Shown here in pieces: positions 48,894 through 58,143 of a stretch of DNA of 64,000 bases. Every line of letters begins with the position of its first letter. The stretch's first letter is position 1. The translations under genes were made by a program, and so were the position numbers. This stretch comes from Rhizobium sp. FKL33 (GTDB taxonomy: Bacteria; Pseudomonadota; Alphaproteobacteria; Rhizobiales; Rhizobiaceae), in contig NZ_STFX01000052.1 of assembly GCF_005222915.1 (NCBI RefSeq), positions 56,479 through 120,478 on the forward strand, read 5' to 3'. The notes beneath the pieces are model-generated. The model was not told where the DNA came from, ran no database searches, and saw only the letters and a program-made list of their open reading frames with translations.

Positions 48894-50966
48894 TTAGAAC
48901 TCTTCCCAGTTGTTGGCGTTGGAGCTGGAGCCCGCCGAAGCGGTGGTTTTCGAGCCGAAAGCTCCTGCGAGCTTGTCGACCAGATTCTTGGCCGGCGACG
49001 GACGCGGCCGCGAGGCCTCGCTGGCCGGTTTCGCCGGGGCGAACAGTGACTTGGCGCGCACCGGCGGCGAGGACGGCTGCGACGGCTGGCGTGGCTGCGG
49101 CGCGGCGTGATCGGAGCCGCCCGAGGAGAAGGCGGCCGAGCGGCCTGCCGTGGCGGAAATCTGGAACTGCTTCATCAGCGAGGTCAGACCGCCCGCATCC
49201 TGCGCCAGCGTGTGGCTCGCGGCATTGGTTTCTTCGACCATCGCGGCGTTCTGCTGGGTCATCTGGTCCATCTGGCTGATGGCGGAGTTGATCTGCTGGA
49301 TGCCGACCGACTGTTCCTGGGCGGTGGTCGAGATCTCGCGGACGATCTCGTTGATGCGCGACACTTCGTCGGCGATATCGACGAGCGCGTCGCGGGTGGC
49401 GGTGACCAGCTCGACCCCGGTCTTCACTTCGCCGCTCGAGCGGGCCACAAGGCTCTTGATGTCCTTGGCGGCGCCGGCGGCGCGGCCGGCGAGTTCACGG
49501 ACTTCCTGCGCCACGACCGCAAAGCCCTTGCCGGCTTCCCCGGCGCGGGCGGCTTCGACGCCGGCGTTCAGCGCGAGCAGGTTGGTCTGGAAGGCGATTT
49601 CGTCGATGACGTTGATGATCTTGCCGATTTCGTTCGACGCCGTCTCGATGCGCTCCATGGCGTTCATCGCTTCGGAAACGACATTGCTCGACTGCTGGGC
49701 GTTGGCCTTGGTGCCGTCCACCATGCGGGTGGCCTCTTCGGCGCGCTCGGATGACTTCTTGACGGTGGCGGTGATTTCCTCGAGCGCAGCCGATGTCTGC
49801 TCGAGCGAGGCGGCCTGCTGCTCGGTGCGGCGGGCGAGATCGTCGGCGGCGCCGCGCATCTGGGACGCATTGGCCTCGATGGATGCCGAATTGTTCTTCA
49901 CTTCGGCGATCACCGACTGCAGCTTGTCCATCGCGCGATTGAAGTCCTCGCGGACCCGCTCCAGATCCTCGCGGAACGGCTTGTCGATCTGCACCGTGAG
50001 GTCGCCGTCGGCGAGCCGGGCGAGCGCATTGGCGAGATTGTCGACCGCGAAACGAACCTGTTGCTCCTCTTCGCGGCGGGCGGCGTCGCGCGCCGAACGT
50101 TCACGATCGTTGCGGTCGCGTTCCTGATTGGCGTTGTCGGCGAAGGCGCGCTTGTCGAGGCCTGCGACGCGAAGCGCTTCGGCCGCGCGGGCCATGTCGC
50201 CGAATTCGTCGCCGCGGTCGCTGCCGTCGATTTTGGTGTCGAGATCGTCGTTGCGCATCCGCTCCAGGCCGTCGCGGATGGCGTAGACGCCCCGGCGGAT
50301 GGCGGACGAATGGATCGGAAACAGCACCGACATCACGCCGATGCCGATCAGCCCGAGCAGAATCTGCATGTAGAGAGCATTCTGCGTCAGGGACTTGGCT
50401 TCCAGCACGGTGCCGTCGGCCTTCGCCTTGCCTTCAAGCGCCAGTTCGGCGAAGAGGTTGCTCAGCCGCTCGCCGGCGCCGTCGATCGTATCGTCGATCT
50501 TGGCGAAGTCCGCATCGGGCGCGCCCTGTTCGATCAGCTTCGGCAAATCGGTCAACACCGACGCCCTGACGGCGTCGATGTCGGCTGAGTAGGTCTGCGC
50601 GAGTTCCGGCTTGCCGATCGTGGCCGATAGCCCGCTGACCAGACCAGAAGCCTGTTTCATGCGATCGAGCGCTTCCGACATCAACGTGATGCGATCGGCG
50701 GCGACCTTCTTCTCCGCTTTGTCGACGATCGAGTCCATGGCGGCCAGCACCATGCTCAGATTGTCGATCCTCAGTTCCTGGACCGCAGCGACATCGTCAC
50801 GGAGAGTCTGCCCCTGCTCCAGCGTTTGCACTGCATGGCGATTCTGCAGCCAGCCGACCGCGACCATGGCGCCAAAGCCCAAGATCGCAGCGGCCCCGAT
50901 CGAGAAAAGGCGCTGATTGACTGAGAGGGATCGTTTCTGTTCCATTGGCCCCGCCGACTGCAACAT
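48894..50966 (-). CDS. Methyl-accepting chemotaxis protein with C-terminal NWEEF pentapeptide
   Basis: A 690-residue chemoreceptor. TM1 is about 21-40 and TM2 about 198-218, with a periplasmic helical ligand-binding domain between. A HAMP domain and a second HAMP-like segment follow, then the signalling hairpin with [27 protein letters not shown] at its tip. A Pro/Ala/Ser-rich linker (about 620-680) ends in the C-terminal pentapeptide NWEEF, the tether that recruits CheR/CheB in receptors such as Tar. The start is the first ATG (50966); an ATG at 50945 is possible. It is coupled to cheW. Ligand unknown. Confidence 0.95.
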   Translation of the reverse strand: MLQSAGPMEQKRSLSVNQRLFSIGAAAILGFGAMVAVGWLQNRHAVQTLEQGQTLRDDVAAVQELRIDNLSMVLAAMDSIVDKAEKKVAADRITLMSEALDRMKQASGLVSGLSATIGKPELAQTYSADIDAVRASVLTDLPKLIEQGAPDADFAKIDDTIDGAGERLSNLFAELALEGKAKADGTVLEAKSLTQNALYMQILLGLIGIGVMSVLFPIHSSAIRRGVYAIRDGLERMRNDDLDTKIDGSDRGDEFGDMARAAEALRVAGLDKRAFADNANQERDRNDRERSARDAARREEEQQVRFAVDNLANALARLADGDLTVQIDKPFREDLERVREDFNRAMDKLQSVIAEVKNNSASIEANASQMRGAADDLARRTEQQAASLEQTSAALEEITATVKKSSERAEEATRMVDGTKANAQQSSNVVSEAMNAMERIETASNEIGKIINVIDEIAFQTNLLALNAGVEAARAGEAGKGFAVVAQEVRELAGRAAGAAKDIKSLVARSSGEVKTGVELVTATRDALVDIADEVSRINEIVREISTTAQEQSVGIQQINSAISQMDQMTQQNAAMVEETNAASHTLAQDAGGLTSLMKQFQISATAGRSAAFSSGGSDHAAPQPRQPSQPSSPPVRAKSLFAPAKPASEASRPRPSPAKNLVDKLAGAFGSKTTASAGSSSNANNWEEF

Positions 50967-51235
50967 AAATCTTTAGCGCACCCTAATTCATCAATGGCTG
51001 CGAAGTGGTTAACGCTTGCTGTAGCCCCAATTCTACTTTCTTGCCGCAGTTTAATATTGCGCGGTTAATCGACTGTTAATCCTTCGTTGGCGCAACCCAA
51101 AAGCAAGGATGCGCCAAATTGCAATTCGGCAATTTTCCTGAGCTTCCAATTGTCGCCTTGCGGCGGACGCCGATTTTTGGTCAATGCCTGTTTCACGAGC
51201 TTGGCAGACACGCCGCGCCAGGAAGGAATGAAACC

Positions 51236-51838
51236 ATGAAGACCGTCCGCATCGTTCTCTTCATCCTCGCCGCCATCATGGCGGGGCTGTTCTTCTGGCT
51301 GTGGCAGACCGCGAAGCAGCAGGAAACGGCGCTTTCCAACGAACCTTTCGGGGCTCCTTTCACGCTGACGCGGCAGGATGGCCAGCCGATCACCGAACAG
51401 GCGTTCCGCGGCAAGCCGACCGCCCTGTTCTTCGGCTTCACCCATTGCCCGGAAATCTGCCCGACCACCGTCTATGAACTCTCCGGCTGGCTCTCGACGG
51501 TTGATCCTGACAAATCGAAGATTCAGGCCTATTTCGTGTCGATCGACCCTGCCCGCGACACGCCCGAGATCCTCGGGACCTATCTCTCCAACGTCACCGA
51601 CCGGATCACCGGCATTTCCGGCGAGCCCGCCAAGGTCGAGGCCATGGCGCGGAGCTTCAAGGTGTTCTTCAAGAAAGTGCCGACCGATCCGGCGAAACCC
51701 GAAGAAGACTACACGATGGACCATACGGCGTCGGTCTTCCTGCTTGACAGGCAGGGCCGCTTCGCAGGAACCATCGCCTATGGCGAAAATCCCGATGTCG
51801 CCGTCGAAAAACTCAAGAATCTGATTGCGAGAAACTGA
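51236..51838 (+). CDS. SCO family protein (copper chaperone for cytochrome oxidase)
   Basis: A 200-residue SCO1/SenC-like protein. One N-terminal membrane anchor (about 5-24) is followed by a periplasmic thioredoxin fold with the copper-binding pair in THCPEICPTT (CxxxC) and the distal His in MDHTASVFLLD. SCO proteins deliver copper to the CuA site of cytochrome c oxidase or act as a thiol reductase for that site. Start at 51236 follows AGGAAGGA. The prmA GTG begins two bases after its stop, so the two are coupled. Confidence 0.93.
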   Translation: MKTVRIVLFILAAIMAGLFFWLWQTAKQQETALSNEPFGAPFTLTRQDGQPITEQAFRGKPTALFFGFTHCPEICPTTVYELSGWLSTVDPDKSKIQAYFVSIDPARDTPEILGTYLSNVTDRITGISGEPAKVEAMARSFKVFFKKVPTDPAKPEEDYTMDHTASVFLLDRQGRFAGTIAYGENPDVAVEKLKNLIARN

Positions 51839-51840
51839 CC

Positions 51841-52716
51841 GTGAGCGAAATCCGCCTCTATGTGACCACGACGGAAGCCGTGGCCGAAGCCGTACTCAAC
51901 GCTTTGTCCGAATTGTTCGGCGAGGAGGACTACGCCATCGCCACCCAGGAGGTGGACGAGGCCAACGAGGTCTGGGAAGCCTCGATCTACATGACCGCCG
52001 ACCAGGAGGCCGACATCGCCGTCGTCTTCGGCGAACTGGTGAGCCAGGCCTTCCCCGATCTCACCGTCGCCCGCGAAGTTCTGCCCGACATCGACTGGAT
52101 CACCAAGTCGCTCGAAGGGTTGAAGCCCGTCCGCGCCGGCCGCTTCCTCGTCCATGGCAGCCATGACAGGGACAAGGTGAAGGCCAACGACATCGGCCTT
52201 TTGATCGACGCCGGTCAGGCCTTCGGCACCGGTCATCACGGCACCACCGCCGGCTGCCTCAACGCCATCGACCGGGTGCTGAAATCGCGTGAGATCGCCA
52301 ATGCGCTCGATCTCGGCACCGGCTCCGGCGTGCTGGCGATTGCAGTCCGCAAGATGGCCCGCATCCCCGTGGTGGCCACCGATATCGATCCGGTCGCGAT
52401 TCGCGTGGCGCGCGACAATGTCCGCATCAACGGCATTTCCGAAGGCGTGCATCTCGCCACCGCCCCCGGCTTTCATCACCCCGTCTTCAACGAACATGGT
52501 CCGTTCGATCTGATCATCGCCAACATTCTCGCCCGGCCGCTGATGAAGCTGGCGCCGGAACTCGTGCGCCATCTCTCCGATCGCGGCACGGTGATCCTGT
52601 CGGGCATTCTCGCCGCACAGCGCTGGAAGGTCATCGCCGCCTATAACGGCGCCGGTCTCAAGCACATCAAGACGACCTGGATGAACGGCTGGGTGACGAT
52701 TGAACTGAGGCGCTGA
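51841..52716 (+). CDS. prmA: Ribosomal protein L11 methyltransferase
   Basis: A 291-residue PrmA, which trimethylates ribosomal protein L11. The N-terminal domain (about 1-110) recognises L11, and the catalytic domain has QAFGTGHHGTTAGCL, ALDLGTGSGVLAIA (SAM motif I), VVATDIDPVAIRVARDN and DLIIANILARPL (NILA motif of the family). The start is GTG, two bases after the sco stop. The anti-SD sRNA locus follows on the opposite strand. Confidence 0.95.
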   Translation: MSEIRLYVTTTEAVAEAVLNALSELFGEEDYAIATQEVDEANEVWEASIYMTADQEADIAVVFGELVSQAFPDLTVAREVLPDIDWITKSLEGLKPVRAGRFLVHGSHDRDKVKANDIGLLIDAGQAFGTGHHGTTAGCLNAIDRVLKSREIANALDLGTGSGVLAIAVRKMARIPVVATDIDPVAIRVARDNVRINGISEGVHLATAPGFHHPVFNEHGPFDLIIANILARPLMKLAPELVRHLSDRGTVILSGILAAQRWKVIAAYNGAGLKHIKTTWMNGWVTIELRR

Positions 52717-52762
52717 CCGCGCCTCTCCTCCCCGATCCGGAACAGATCCTGAAAACCGCGCA

Positions 52763-52925
52763 TAAAAAAGGCGGCGCCGGGAGGAGGAGGGCGCCGCCTT
52801 CGATCAGCAAGGCTGACCAGTCTTTCGGAAGCTGGGAGGAGGAGTGCTTCCGAAAGACAATATCATGTTCAGGACAAGCGGCTTGGGAGGAGGAGGATGC
52901 CGCAGGTCCGTAGGAACATGAAACT
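52763..52925 (-). ncRNA. Candidate sRNA with three anti-Shine-Dalgarno hairpins (alpha-r14/NfeR or cuckoo type)
   Basis: On the minus strand three consecutive stem-loops each expose a CUCCUCCUCCC-like loop: about 52913-52880 (GCGGC stem), 52856-52820 (CTTTCGGAAGC stem, 11 bp) and 52802-52767 (AAGGCGGCGCC stem). The last is followed by TTTTTT, so it doubles as the terminator. This layout matches the alpha-r14 family of rhizobia (NfeR1) and the CCUCCUCCC 'cuckoo' RNAs of Rhodobacter, which pair with ribosome-binding sites of mRNAs. No DUF1127 gene, the usual partner of cuckoo RNAs, precedes it. The 5' end is uncertain and could lie nearer 52990. One RNA or several processed RNAs are possible. 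Confidence 0.8.
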
Positions 52926-53020
52926 TTTGACCACAAGGCCGAAACTTTTATGTTCTCGCCGCTTCGTTTCCGTCCTGGCGATAATCAGAAGATAATTCAC
53001 TCGGATTGATTTTGTAAGGG

Positions 53021-53058
53021 GGCTCCCCACATGGGAGCCATGCATTTTTTGCATGCGC
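53021..53058. repeat. Hairpin and T-tract element upstream of panC
   Basis: GGCTCCC-CACAT-GGGAGCC (53021-53039) is a perfect 7-bp stem followed by ATGCATTTTTTGCATGC, a second dyad with a six-T centre. On the plus strand the pair resembles a terminator, but no plus-strand gene lies immediately upstream except prmA, 300 bases away. It could also be a regulatory site of panC or the end of an unrecognised transcript. Confidence 0.4.
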
Positions 53059-53185
53059 GAACGCTGACGCCCCTTCCCCAGCCGGAAAAGCGTGCAGATT
53101 CAGCGTGCTTTTGCCTGCATATTGTGCTTTTGCACTGCAACGATTATACCACCTCGCAACAAGGCGAAAACGCCGGGGAGGACAT

Positions 53186-54058
53186 GTGCTGATCATTTCG
53201 ACGATCGCCGCCATGCAGGAGCATCTGCGGGACCAACGCCGCGCCGGAAAATCCATCGGCCTCGTTCCCACCATGGGCTATCTTCATCAGGGCCATATGG
53301 AGCTCGTGCGCCGCGCCCGCAGCGAAAACGACGTGGTCGTCGCCTCGATCTTCGTCAATCCCCTGCAATTCGCCGCCAATGAGGATCTCGACAAATATCC
53401 CCGCGCGCTGGAGCGCGACAGCGCCATGCTGCGCGAGGGCGGCGTCGACATTCTCTTCGCGCCCGGGGTGAGCGACATGTATCCCCGGCCGATGGAAACG
53501 GTGGTGGACGTGCCGAAACTCGGCGCCCAGCTCGAAGGCGAAGTCCGCCCCGGCCACTTCGCCGGCGTCGCCACCGTCGTCACCAAGCTCTTCAACATCG
53601 CCGGCCCCGACCGCGCCTATTTCGGCGAGAAAGATTACCAGCAGCTGCAGATCATCAAGCGGATGGCCGAGGATCTCGCCCAGCCGGTGCAGGTGATCGG
53701 CGTACCAACGGTGCGCGAGGCCGATGGCCTCGCCTGTTCCTCGCGCAATGTCTATCTCAGCGTCGCCGAACGCCGCGCCGCCGCAATCGTGCCGCGGGCG
53801 CTCGACGAGGCCCAGCGCCTGATCGACGCCGGCGAGCGCGATCCCGCCGCGCTGGAGCGCGCCGTCGCCGATTTTATCCGCACCGAACCGCTGGCCGCGC
53901 CCGATGTCGTGGCGATCCGCCATGCCGAGACGCTGGAGCGGCTCGATCGCATCGGCGACGCCCCTGCCCTCATCCTGCTCTTCATCCGCTTCGGGTCCAC
54001 CCGATTGCTGGACAACCGCGTCCTGGTCCCCAAGGGGAACCTGGCCCGCCCCGCCTGA
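53186..54058 (+). CDS. panC: Pantoate-beta-alanine ligase (pantothenate synthetase)
   Basis: A 290-residue PanC that condenses pantoate and beta-alanine with ATP to make pantothenate, the CoA precursor. Motifs: [14 protein letters not shown] (HIGH-like nucleotide site), [26 protein letters not shown], and [17 protein letters not shown] (KMSKS-like region). A GTG start at 53186 is chosen because GGGGAGGA lies just before it and the protein then begins [10 protein letters not shown], a normal N-terminus; the frame extends further up. panB follows 13 bases later. Confidence 0.95.
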   Translation: MLIISTIAAMQEHLRDQRRAGKSIGLVPTMGYLHQGHMELVRRARSENDVVVASIFVNPLQFAANEDLDKYPRALERDSAMLREGGVDILFAPGVSDMYPRPMETVVDVPKLGAQLEGEVRPGHFAGVATVVTKLFNIAGPDRAYFGEKDYQQLQIIKRMAEDLAQPVQVIGVPTVREADGLACSSRNVYLSVAERRAAAIVPRALDEAQRLIDAGERDPAALERAVADFIRTEPLAAPDVVAIRHAETLERLDRIGDAPALILLFIRFGSTRLLDNRVLVPKGNLARPA

Positions 54059-54071
54059 ACGGAGACCGCCC

Positions 54072-54902
54072 ATGAGCGTCCAGCCCCTGCAGAAACGCCG
54101 CACCGCCGCATCGATCCAGGCGCTCAAGGGCGTCCGCCCGGTCGTCAGCCTCACCGCCTACACCGCGCCCATCGCCAAGCTGCTCGATCCGCATTGCGAC
54201 CTGCTCCTGGTGGGCGACAGCCTGGGCATGGTGGTCTATGGCCTGGAATCGACCGTGTCGGTGACCGTGGAGATGATGATCGCCCATGGCCAGGCCGTCA
54301 TGCGCGGCTCGAAGGACGCCTGCGTGGTGGTCGACCTGCCCTTCGGCTCCTATCAGGAGAGCAAGGAACAGGCTTTCCGCACCGCCGCCCGCATCATGAA
54401 GGAAACCGGCGCTTCGGCCGTCAAGCTCGAAGGCGGCGAGGAAATGGCCGAGACGGTCGCCTTCCTGTCGAGCCGCGGCATTCCGGTGATGGGGCATATC
54501 GGGCTGATGCCGCAGCTCGTCAACGCCACCGGCGGCTACCGCTCGCTCGGCCGCTCCGAAGCCGAAGCCGAAAAGATCCGCCGCGACGCCCGCGCCATCG
54601 ATGACGCCGGCGCCTTCTCCATGGTGATCGAAGGCACGATCGAGCCCGTGGCGCGCGAGATTTCCGAAGGACTGAAGGCCGTGACCATCGGCATCGGCGC
54701 GTCCGCCGCCTGCGACGGTCAGGTGCTGGTTTCCGACGACATGCTCGGCGTCTTCACCGAGTTCAAGCCGCGCTTCGTCAAGCATTTCGCCAATCTCGCC
54801 CCCGAGATCTCCGCCGCCGCCGCCGCTTACGCCGAAGACGTGAAGGCGCGGACATTCCCGGGCGAGGAACATACGTTCCAGATGAGACGCCAGAAGCTCT
54901 GA
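54072..54902 (+). CDS. panB: 3-methyl-2-oxobutanoate hydroxymethyltransferase
   Basis: A 276-residue PanB, which adds a hydroxymethyl group from methylene-THF to alpha-ketoisovalerate, the first step to pantoate. Segments: [29 protein letters not shown] (Mg-binding Asp), [32 protein letters not shown] and [11 protein letters not shown] (catalytic Glu), [15 protein letters not shown]. Same transcript as panC, in the order panC-panB common in rhizobia. panD is not adjacent. Confidence 0.96.
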   Translation: MSVQPLQKRRTAASIQALKGVRPVVSLTAYTAPIAKLLDPHCDLLLVGDSLGMVVYGLESTVSVTVEMMIAHGQAVMRGSKDACVVVDLPFGSYQESKEQAFRTAARIMKETGASAVKLEGGEEMAETVAFLSSRGIPVMGHIGLMPQLVNATGGYRSLGRSEAEAEKIRRDARAIDDAGAFSMVIEGTIEPVAREISEGLKAVTIGIGASAACDGQVLVSDDMLGVFTEFKPRFVKHFANLAPEISAAAAAYAEDVKARTFPGEEHTFQMRRQKL

Positions 54903-55202
54903 TTGAGGTTTGCGGCCCCGCAGGATAGAGCCCGGCGCGGGGGCAAGACCACGCCGGGCCATCGACGTTATGGGGTAATACGCCGAAAGGTAATGCGCCT
55001 TGACGCGCCGAAGCGCGTCATCTCCTCCGAACCACCGGAGTGTGAGCCGAATACGCGGAACAGCGGGCGCGCCACGTGGTGAAAGCGAATCTTTCAAAAC
55101 GCAACTGCAAAAATTTGGCTCACCCGCCACCCAAGAACATGGCATAGTTTTTTCCGGAACAATGGCGGATGATCCCGCGCACCACGACGAGAAAGGGAAA
55201 GC
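54903..55202. other. Intergenic region without a recognised gene
   Basis: About 300 bases between panB and the next gene. One dyad (GACGCGC...GCGCGTC, about 55002-55019) occurs after a TTGACGCGCC. I see no tRNA and no frame with a credible ribosome site. The end (GAGAAAGGGAAAGC) serves as the ribosome site of the following GTG. Confidence 0.4.
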
Positions 55203-56129
55203 GTGAGACCTGCAGCAGCCATCGATATCAGTTGCGACGCGTCGCGATTCCGCGACGACGTCGCCATGATCATGGCTTCGGCCGAAATGCCTCGCGCGGT
55301 GCGCAGCTTCGCCAAGAGCTATGTCGCCCATTTCGAACACCGCCCCCTGCTCAACCTGGTCACCAGCGATCGCGGCCGGGTGATGATGGCCTGGATGGCG
55401 CTCTATTTCGACGCGCTTTATGATCCCGCCATTCCCGGCTCCGGCCTCACCGTCAACCGTTTCAAGGCGGCCTGCGCCGACACCGGCCTCTGCAGCCAGG
55501 GCCGCGCCTCCGCCATGCTCGGCGTCATGCGCTTCGCCAAACATATCGAACCGGTGACGGAAGCACGGCGCGGCCATTCGCTCAGACTGCGTCCCACCGA
55601 CAAGCTCAAGACGGCATTCCGGGAGCGCATAACCAATGCGCTCAAGGCTATGAGCCTGGTGATGCCCGAAGGCCGGCTCGGGCTCGACAATCTCGGCGAT
55701 CCCATCTTCGAGAAAGCGTTCATCATCGGCGCCTGCGAGGCCTTTCTCGCCCGCGAACGGCCGATGGCCTCCTGCCCTCTCGCCAGGCTCTTCGCCGACA
55801 AGAAGGCCGGCTTCCTGATTCTGTTCAGCCTGATCCTGTCCACGGACGACGACGGGCTACCGGCGGATCAGCCGATGACCGCTTCCATCGCCTCGCTCTC
55901 CAAGGCCTTCGCGGTGTCGCGGCCGCAGATCAAGCTTCTGTTTCGCGCCGCCGTCGAAAAAGGCGCGCTTCGCCCCCTGGGCGACGACGCCGGCAACCGC
56001 TTCTATCTGTCGAACGCCATGCGCGAGGATTGCATGCGGCTGATGGCGGGCTTCTGGGTCATGGCCGCCTGCGGCGTGCGCGCCGGTCTCGCCGCGCTCG
56101 AGCCGAGACGGCATCACGCAGTTTTATGA
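55203..56129 (+). CDS. Conserved hypothetical protein, possible winged-helix
   Basis: A 308-residue cytosolic protein with a GTG start preceded by AGAAAGGGA. The stretch about 235-285 (TASIASLSKAFAVSRPQIKLLFRAAVEKGALRPL) looks like a MarR/GntR-type winged helix-turn-helix, and a similar shorter unit occurs around 75-120 (LTVNRFKAACADTGLCSQGRASAMLGVMR). It may therefore be a transcriptional regulator with two wHTH-like modules. The family is not recognised by name. It is upstream of azlC-azlD by 73 bases on the same strand, so it could control them, but this is only a guess. Confidence 0.7.
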   Translation: MRPAAAIDISCDASRFRDDVAMIMASAEMPRAVRSFAKSYVAHFEHRPLLNLVTSDRGRVMMAWMALYFDALYDPAIPGSGLTVNRFKAACADTGLCSQGRASAMLGVMRFAKHIEPVTEARRGHSLRLRPTDKLKTAFRERITNALKAMSLVMPEGRLGLDNLGDPIFEKAFIIGACEAFLARERPMASCPLARLFADKKAGFLILFSLILSTDDDGLPADQPMTASIASLSKAFAVSRPQIKLLFRAAVEKGALRPLGDDAGNRFYLSNAMREDCMRLMAGFWVMAACGVRAGLAALEPRRHHAVL

Positions 56130-56202
56130 ACCGATCAACAAGTCGAGATTGTCTTGAGCGCCCAAACGGCTACAAGACGTCAACCTCTCGACGGAATCCC
56201 TC

Positions 56203-56892
56203 ATGAATCGCGACGAAATTCTCTCCGGCATGCGCGCGACGCTGCCGTCGCTGATAAGCGCCCTGCCCTTCGGCGTGCTTCTCGGCGCCGTGTCGACCAA
56301 TATGGGCCTGTCGATCAGCGAGATCCTGCTGATGAACATGACGATCTATGCCGGCGCGAGCCAGCTGGTCGGCATCGAGCTCTTCCGCCACAATGTCGCG
56401 CCCTGGCTGGTGGTCGCCTCGATCTTCGCGGTGAATTTCCGTCACATCCTCTATTCCGCCGCGCTCGCCAATCACATCGAACACTTCTCGCTCGGCAAGA
56501 AGCTCGTCGCCTTCTTCCTGATGGTCGATCCGCAATTCGCCGAAAGCCTGAAGCGCGCTGAGAGCGGGACAAAGCTCACCTTCACCTGGTATCTCTCCTT
56601 CGGGCTGACCTTCTACATCACCTGGCAGATCACAGCCGTGTTAGGGGCGATCTTCGGCTCGCTGGTCGGCGATCCCCGCGCGCTCGGCCTCGACGTGCTC
56701 TTGACCGTCTATTTTCTCGGCCTGACCCTCGGCTTCCGCAAGAAGGACAACTGGCTGCCGACGGTGCTGGCGAGCGGGCTCGCGGCCATCCTCGCCAAGC
56801 ATCTCGTCGGCTCGCCCTGGCATATCAGCATCGGCGCGCTGTTCGGCATTCTCGTCGCCACGCTTCTGCCCGTGCGGGAAAGGAAGGCCTGA
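56203..56892 (+). CDS. azlC: AzlC family branched-chain amino acid exporter subunit
   Basis: A 229-residue inner-membrane protein with the AzlC signature: LPSLISALPFGVLLGAVSTNMGLSISEILLMNMTIYAGASQLVGIEL (in part) and NFRHILYSAALANHI. It has about 6-7 helices. AzlC with AzlD forms an exporter of branched-chain amino acids and analogues (AzlCD of Bacillus, BrnFE of Corynebacterium). azlD follows, one base after the stop, so both are translationally coupled. Confidence 0.93.
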   Translation: MNRDEILSGMRATLPSLISALPFGVLLGAVSTNMGLSISEILLMNMTIYAGASQLVGIELFRHNVAPWLVVASIFAVNFRHILYSAALANHIEHFSLGKKLVAFFLMVDPQFAESLKRAESGTKLTFTWYLSFGLTFYITWQITAVLGAIFGSLVGDPRALGLDVLLTVYFLGLTLGFRKKDNWLPTVLASGLAAILAKHLVGSPWHISIGALFGILVATLLPVRERKA

Positions 56893-56893
56893 G

Positions 56894-57193
56894 ATGGATC
56901 CGACCTTCGCCCTCACCATCCTCGCCGCCGCCGTCGCCACCTATCTCACCCGCGCCGGCGGCTATGTGCTGATCCGCTCGATCAAGACGATCTCGCCGCG
57001 CATGGAGGCGGCGCTGAACGCCGTGCCGGCGGCCGTGCTCGCCGCCCTCGTCGCTCCCGCCTTCGTCTATGACGGGCTCGACGTGACGCTGACCATGATC
57101 GTCGCCGCGCTCATCGGACTGCGCGCGCCGTCTCTGGTCATGCTGGTGCTGGCCTGGATCTTCGTGGTGGCCTTCCGGCATCTGGTCGGGTGA
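56894..57193 (+). CDS. azlD: AzlD family branched-chain amino acid exporter subunit
   Basis: A 99-residue membrane partner of AzlC, with four short helices: LTILAAAVATYLTRAGGYVL, MEAALNAVPAAVLAALVAPAF, VTLTMIVAALIGL and LVMLVLAWIFVVAFRHLVG. The segment TYLTRAGGY matches the conserved TYxxR of the family. Its ATG lies one base after the azlC stop. Confidence 0.92.
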   Translation: MDPTFALTILAAAVATYLTRAGGYVLIRSIKTISPRMEAALNAVPAAVLAALVAPAFVYDGLDVTLTMIVAALIGLRAPSLVMLVLAWIFVVAFRHLVG

Positions 57194-57250
57194 GGATTGC
57201 AATCCCCCGTCTGAACACGCATAGTTGGCGTCGACAGGCAGGAGCGCAGG

Positions 57251-57664
57251 ATGGGTTTTGAGAATTTCCATCGCCTCGCAGACAGGCGCTTGACCGGCAA
57301 ACCGCTGAATTCAGAGACGGATGTCATGGCGGCTGTGCAGGCGCGGCTGCCGTCGGGCGTTCTCTCCTTCATCCAGTCTCTCGGCGTGACGCAGGATGAA
57401 ATCGCCAGCTTGATCATCAAGCAGGAAGAGCCGCAGCAGGCGGAGCGGCTGACGGTTGATCAGTCCGATCGTGTCGTGCGTGTCCTGCGCCTGATTGCCG
57501 ATGCGAGCGACGTCTTCGGGGATCGCGCCAAGGCTTTTGTCTGGCTGCGACGTCCTCTTCGGGAATTGAACGACCAGTCGCCTCTCGCGGCTGCAGAGAC
57601 CGACGCGGGCGCACGCGTCGTGCAGACGATTCTCGCGCAGATCGCTTGGGGCGCCGCGGCGTGA
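57251..57664 (+). CDS. Xre/MbcA/ParS-type antitoxin (DUF2384 family)
   Basis: A 137-residue antitoxin for a RES-domain toxin. The N-terminal half contains a helix-turn-helix-like segment (LPSGVLSFIQSLGVTQDEIASLII), and the C-terminal half is the DUF2384 module: AERLTVDQSDRVVRVLRLIADASDVFGDRAKAFVWLRRPLREL (in part). Such proteins bind the toxin and the promoter. The toxin's GTG start overlaps the stop of this gene (GTGA). Confidence 0.88.
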   Translation: MGFENFHRLADRRLTGKPLNSETDVMAAVQARLPSGVLSFIQSLGVTQDEIASLIIKQEEPQQAERLTVDQSDRVVRVLRLIADASDVFGDRAKAFVWLRRPLRELNDQSPLAAAETDAGARVVQTILAQIAWGAAA

Positions 57665-58143
57665 TCCTCTGGCGGCTGTCGATCCGACGCTACGCGCGGA
57701 CCTTCGATGGCGGCTATGGGCTGGCGAATTCCGGACGGTGGAACAGCATCGGACATCGCATCACCTATATGGCGACGTCGCCTTCGTTATGCGCGTTGGA
57801 AAAGCTCGTGCATGTCGAAGACCCATCCCTGCTGCCCGAACTGGACATGATCGCCTATGACGCTCCAGACGACATATCCTCTACAGCAGTCGACCTGTCA
57901 GACTTGCCCCCGGACTGGATATCCGGCCAGCACCTCACACAAGCGCGGGGCGACCGTTGGCTGACGAACAAGACGGAGGCGATCATGTTCGTCCCGTCAG
58001 CCGTCATTCCGCTCCATCGCTCGCCCGACGTCAATGTCCTCGTCAATCACGCGCATCCGGATGCGGTCCGGATCAAAATTGCAGCAATCACACCATTCGT
58101 CTTCGACGCGCGACTTCTTCCGCAGCCTATTCCCCAGCCTTGA
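57661..58143 (+). CDS. RES domain toxin (Xre-RES toxin-antitoxin system)
   Basis: A 160-residue RES-domain protein: ILWRLSIRRYARTFDG, then GLANSGRWNSIGHRITYMATSPSLCALEKLVHVED, the conserved RES core with Arg, Glu and Ser residues, and DRWLTNKTEAIMFVPSAVIP with the NVLVNHAHPDA tail. Characterised RES toxins (MbcT, ParT) attack NAD+ or transfer ADP-ribose. The GTG start overlaps the antitoxin stop by 4 bases. The last 17 bases overlap the 3' end of the convergent thioesterase gene. Confidence 0.88.
   Translation: MILWRLSIRRYARTFDGGYGLANSGRWNSIGHRITYMATSPSLCALEKLVHVEDPSLLPELDMIAYDAPDDISSTAVDLSDLPPDWISGQHLTQARGDRWLTNKTEAIMFVPSAVIPLHRSPDVNVLVNHAHPDAVRIKIAAITPFVFDARLLPQPIPQP

Noticed and set aside
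52767..52900. Three GGGAGGAGGAG copies as a CRISPR-like or tandem direct repeat
   Set aside because: Only 11 bases recur, each in the loop of a different stem; spacing and compensatory stems fit an RNA with three hairpins instead.
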